Position numbers and translations under genes: made by a program
The notes under the pieces: generated by a model
The model's database searches: none
What the model saw: only the letters and a program-made list of their open reading frames with translations
What the model was told of the DNA's origin: nothing
Part shown: piece after piece, positions 61,529-64,000 of the stretch
Numbering within the stretch: the stretch's first letter is position 1
Layout of the letters: each line of letters opens with the position of its first letter
Source: Caballeronia sp. SEWSISQ10-4 2
GTDB taxonomy: Bacteria; Pseudomonadota; Gammaproteobacteria; Burkholderiales; Burkholderiaceae
Assembly (NCBI RefSeq): GCF_030464885.1
Contig: NZ_JALPRJ010000037.1
Span: 1-64,000, forward strand
Length of the DNA: 64,000 nucleotides
Direction of reading: 5' to 3'

Positions 61529-62383
61529 ATGATCCGCAAGAGCTTTGTTTTACTGATAGTTTTGTTCCTCGCTACGGCGGGCATTGCCCACGCACAGGAT
61601 GCCAAATGTGAGCCGGCCAGACTCAAGGAGAAGTATCCCAGCCTCGTCGGGAGGACGGTCAAGGTAGCCCTCGATGGCCTGCAGCGGCCGTTCACCTATC
61701 GGGACCCTCAAAATCCCGACAGGATCATCGGCGTCGATATCGATCTCGCCAAAGCGACGTTCGATTGCATCGGCGTGCCGTGGACGCAAAGCGTCGGTGT
61801 CTGGGCGGGGTTGATTACGTCGGTGACCGAGGGCCGCAATGACGTCATGTGGGACACGCTGAACTACACGCCGGCCCGCGCCAAGCAGGTGAACTATGCG
61901 CTGTATCTTTCCGCTGCTACCGGCTTTATCGTGCATGCGGGCAATCCCAAGCATGTCGATAGCCTCGATTCCATCTGCGGCCTGAATGCGGCAGCCGGCC
62001 TTGGCACGGTTGAAGAGGCGGCGTTCCACGACCTGGGAAAGAAGTGCGTCAGCATGGGAAAGCCTGACATTAATCTGGTCACTTACACTGACCTCAATGC
62101 CGGGCTGCGTCAGGTGGCGAGCGGCCGCGTGGATGTCATCATGACCGACCTTGCCATGTCGAACATCCTTGTCGCCGACCAGCCGCAGAACCTCGCCCTT
62201 GCATTCAATATCCTGAGCGGCTTTCACGTTGGCGTCGCGGTGAACAAGGGCGAGACCGAACTGCTCCAGGCCATTTCCGAAGCGTTGAAGGTCGTCCAGG
62301 CGAGCGGCCAGGAAAAGGCAATATTGGCGAAGTACAAGGTGGATCCGTCGCTGCAGTATCCCGTCGAGATCAAGACGGAATAG
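61529..62383 (+). CDS. Polar amino-acid ABC substrate-binding protein
   Basis: The 284-aa periplasmic protein has a signal peptide (FVLLIVLFLATAGIAHAQ, cut near residue 21) and the SBP-3 fold: FTYRDPQNPDRIIGVDIDLA, then DVMWDTLNYTPARAKQVNYA and GRVDVIMTDLAMSN. This group binds polar amino acids, opines or related compounds. A fused permease-ATPase follows 170 bp later. Ligand identity cannot be read; the cyclase neighbour hints at a tryptophan- or amide-related compound. Confidence 0.9.
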   Translation: MIRKSFVLLIVLFLATAGIAHAQDAKCEPARLKEKYPSLVGRTVKVALDGLQRPFTYRDPQNPDRIIGVDIDLAKATFDCIGVPWTQSVGVWAGLITSVTEGRNDVMWDTLNYTPARAKQVNYALYLSAATGFIVHAGNPKHVDSLDSICGLNAAAGLGTVEEAAFHDLGKKCVSMGKPDINLVTYTDLNAGLRQVASGRVDVIMTDLAMSNILVADQPQNLALAFNILSGFHVGVAVNKGETELLQAISEALKVVQASGQEKAILAKYKVDPSLQYPVEIKTE

Positions 62384-62553
62384 CGGCTGACACGGCGTGC
62401 CGGGGCGGCCGGAAGGCCGCTCTTGTCCAACGCGGCATGACAACAGGAACCGCTCAGTTGAACGGCTGCTCGCGCCCGGCGAAGTGTCGACATTTCTAAT
62501 GGAGCCTATCAGACCCGTTTCCGGCAAAGGCCGGCGAGAAGGAAGATTTGTCA

Positions 62554-64000
62554 ATGGCATACCGATCCGTTGCCCGAACTAATGCTGGAACGACAACGCC
62601 ATTCATCGCACTGCTGCACGGGTTGCGGGATCTGCTTCATGTCGGCGTGCGGTTCCTGAATCGAAGCGTTCCGAAGCGGACTTTACTGATCGGAGGATTG
62701 CTCGCGCTGTCTCTGACAACGGCTTTCGCGGCGAACGATCTGGTGGGCGGGCAGGGAGGAAACTTCGGAAGCGGTGGTTGCATAGTAGGGTGCCCGGACG
62801 CTGCATCGACGCCCAAGGCAACACCTAAAGCGGCACCGGCGGTACTGCCTCCAACGGCTACTTCAGCCGCAACCCGGTCGATGATCACCGTATCGGCGAT
62901 CAAGGCGGCGATAGGTTATCTCTTCGATCCGTTCCTCGCGAAAGGGGCGCTCCTCGCCATCGAAATAGCCGCTCTCGCAATGGTCGGCGGCGCGATCCTC
63001 GGCCTGATCCTCGCCTTGATGCGGCTGTCCAGTGTCCGCGCGGTCAGTGGGGCGGCGTGGTCCTACATCTGGTTCATGCGCGGAACGCCGGTCATATTGC
63101 AGATCATCTTCCTGTATGACGCGTTGCCCGTGGTGGGCATCGAGCTTGATAGCTTCACTACTGCGGTCGTCGGATTCATGCTCAACGAGGCCGCCTTCAG
63201 CGCTGAGATTATCCGCGGCGGAATTCTCTCCGTGGACCGGAAGCAGAGCCTTGCCGCGGCATCCTTCGGCATGGGACCGCTCCTGACGCTACGGCGCATC
63301 GTCTTGCCTCAGGCGATGCGAGCCATCCTGCCGGGCATGGCCAATCAAGGCATTTCCATGATTAAAGGCACGTCGATCGCGTCGGTGATCTTCGTGAACG
63401 AACTTACTTTCCGGGCGCAGCAGATTGTCGGCCAGAATTTCAAGTTCTTCACGGTCTTCGCGGCCGCCGGTGTCCTCTATCTGGTGATGACGAGCGCTGT
63501 CGCCGTGGCGCAATACTATCTCGAGCGTGCCTTCAATCCGGAGACGGAACGCAAGCAGCGCCCAGCGTTGCCGTCGCTTATCGAAAGCACGGATAGGTCG
63601 CTTGCTCCGCCGGCCAGGAACCTCCTATGGATCGATGCCGTTCGAACCGCCGATACCCCGGTGCCGGTCTCCGACGATCCCTTCGTCGTCTGCTACAACG
63701 TGCAGAAGGCCTATGGGCAAAAGGAGATACTTCGAGGCATCGACCTGGTGATCAAGCGTGGTGAAGTCGTGGTCTTGATGGGGCCGAGCGGTTCAGGAAA
63801 GAGCACGCTGCTGCGCCTGGTTAATCATCTGGAACCGCTGGACTGGGGGCAGATAACCGTCGACGGTAAATATGTCGGTTATGAAAAGCAGGTTGGCGGC
63901 GGCCTGCGCCCGACTCGCAATCTTGCGAAAGCACGGGCCGACGCCCGTATCGGGATGGTGTTCCAGCATTTCAACTTGTTCGATCATCTCACCGCGCTGG
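62554..64000 (+). CDS. Fused ABC permease-ATPase for polar amino acids (runs past the window)
   Basis: From ATG 62554 (after AAGGAAG) one frame stays open to the window end, 482 codons. It begins with a basic head, one membrane helix, and an unusual Gly-rich then Ala/Pro/Thr-rich segment (residues 62-108). A HisM-type permease follows with the docking loop SLAAASFGMGPLLTLRRIVL. After a linker of about 55 residues an ATPase begins in the same frame: FVVCYNVQKAYGQKEIL, Walker A GPSGSGKSTLL and Q-loop FQHFNLFDHLT. The remaining ATPase motifs lie outside. Permease-ATPase fusions exist in this transporter class but are uncommon. Confidence 0.88.
   Translation, partial: MAYRSVARTNAGTTTPFIALLHGLRDLLHVGVRFLNRSVPKRTLLIGGLLALSLTTAFAANDLVGGQGGNFGSGGCIVGCPDAASTPKATPKAAPAVLPPTATSAATRSMITVSAIKAAIGYLFDPFLAKGALLAIEIAALAMVGGAILGLILALMRLSSVRAVSGAAWSYIWFMRGTPVILQIIFLYDALPVVGIELDSFTTAVVGFMLNEAAFSAEIIRGGILSVDRKQSLAAASFGMGPLLTLRRIVLPQAMRAILPGMANQGISMIKGTSIASVIFVNELTFRAQQIVGQNFKFFTVFAAAGVLYLVMTSAVAVAQYYLERAFNPETERKQRPALPSLIESTDRSLAPPARNLLWIDAVRTADTPVPVSDDPFVVCYNVQKAYGQKEILRGIDLVIKRGEVVVLMGPSGSGKSTLLRLVNHLEPLDWGQITVDGKYVGYEKQVGGGLRPTRNLAKARADARIGMVFQHFNLFDHLTAL

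Noticed and set aside
1..64000. CRISPR arrays, tRNA or rRNA genes, complete insertion sequences
   Set aside because: I looked for regular spaced repeats, tRNA-like cloverleaf signatures and transposase genes and saw none, apart from the uncertain 17-codon gene start at the left edge. A tRNA or CRISPR scan would be decisive.

Overview
The window is high-GC chromosomal DNA from a betaproteobacterium. The best fit is Burkholderiaceae, probably Paraburkholderia or a close relative. This is an inference from gene content: an H-NS protein ending in the YRDP..TGATWSGRGR motif, a DUF883 protein, a PqiABC operon, a DUF3501/HdrD-like/rubrerythrin trio and many LysR regulators. I saw no rRNA, tRNA or CRISPR array.

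1-2,900: the 5' end of a gene cut by the window edge (possibly an IS630-type transposase), a lipoprotein, a decayed WrbA gene ending at an 18-bp perfect hairpin, a Gly-rich mini-lipoprotein and a glutathione peroxidase.

2,866-17,933: a soluble diiron monooxygenase locus of the propane/acetone/phenol type (prm/mim). The order is Zn-ADH, small coiled-coil protein, CobW GTPase, WD40 protein, 67-aa protein, then hydroxylase alpha, reductase, hydroxylase beta, coupling protein, amidohydrolase, DUF59 protein, dedicated GroEL and a sigma54 activator. Each half starts with a good -24/-12 promoter (GG-N10-GC) and has a CGACACT-containing dyad 150-190 bp upstream. Four genes look like metallocentre or folding helpers, so the locus may encode a monooxygenase together with its own maturation kit.

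18,000-33,000: rubrerythrin/Fe-S oxidoreductase/DUF3501 operon, a penicillin acylase, pqiABC, a DUF3313 lipoprotein with a TetR gene, H-NS, an orphan sugar-type binding protein beside a broken diguanylate cyclase, and a HypT-like LysR gene.

33,400-43,000: an AnsP-like permease; the ATP-grasp/alpha-E/transglutaminase operon; a DUF883 protein; a quinone reductase divergent from a LysR regulator with an 8-8-8 dyad between them; a COG4705 membrane protein built from four repeats; an LprI-like secreted protein; an AraC remnant.

43,200-51,400: a chemoreceptor, a roughly 760-bp two-armed inverted repeat, a phospholipase D-like protein, a flippase-like membrane protein facing a glycosyltransferase, and a formaldehyde-activating-enzyme paralogue in which the catalytic His appears to be Met.

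51,600-64,000: an amide-metabolism island. It has an NMT1-type ABC importer, an acetamidase/formamidase, an SDR enzyme, a single polypeptide joining an AraC-type regulator to a complete acetamidase/formamidase domain, a divergent stand-alone paralogue of that enzyme domain, a cyclase/kynurenine-formamidase-like hydrolase, and a polar amino-acid ABC importer whose permease and ATPase are fused. The regulator-enzyme fusion is the most unusual object here. It could sense its ligand by binding or hydrolysing it in the amidase domain and control the divergent amidase gene.
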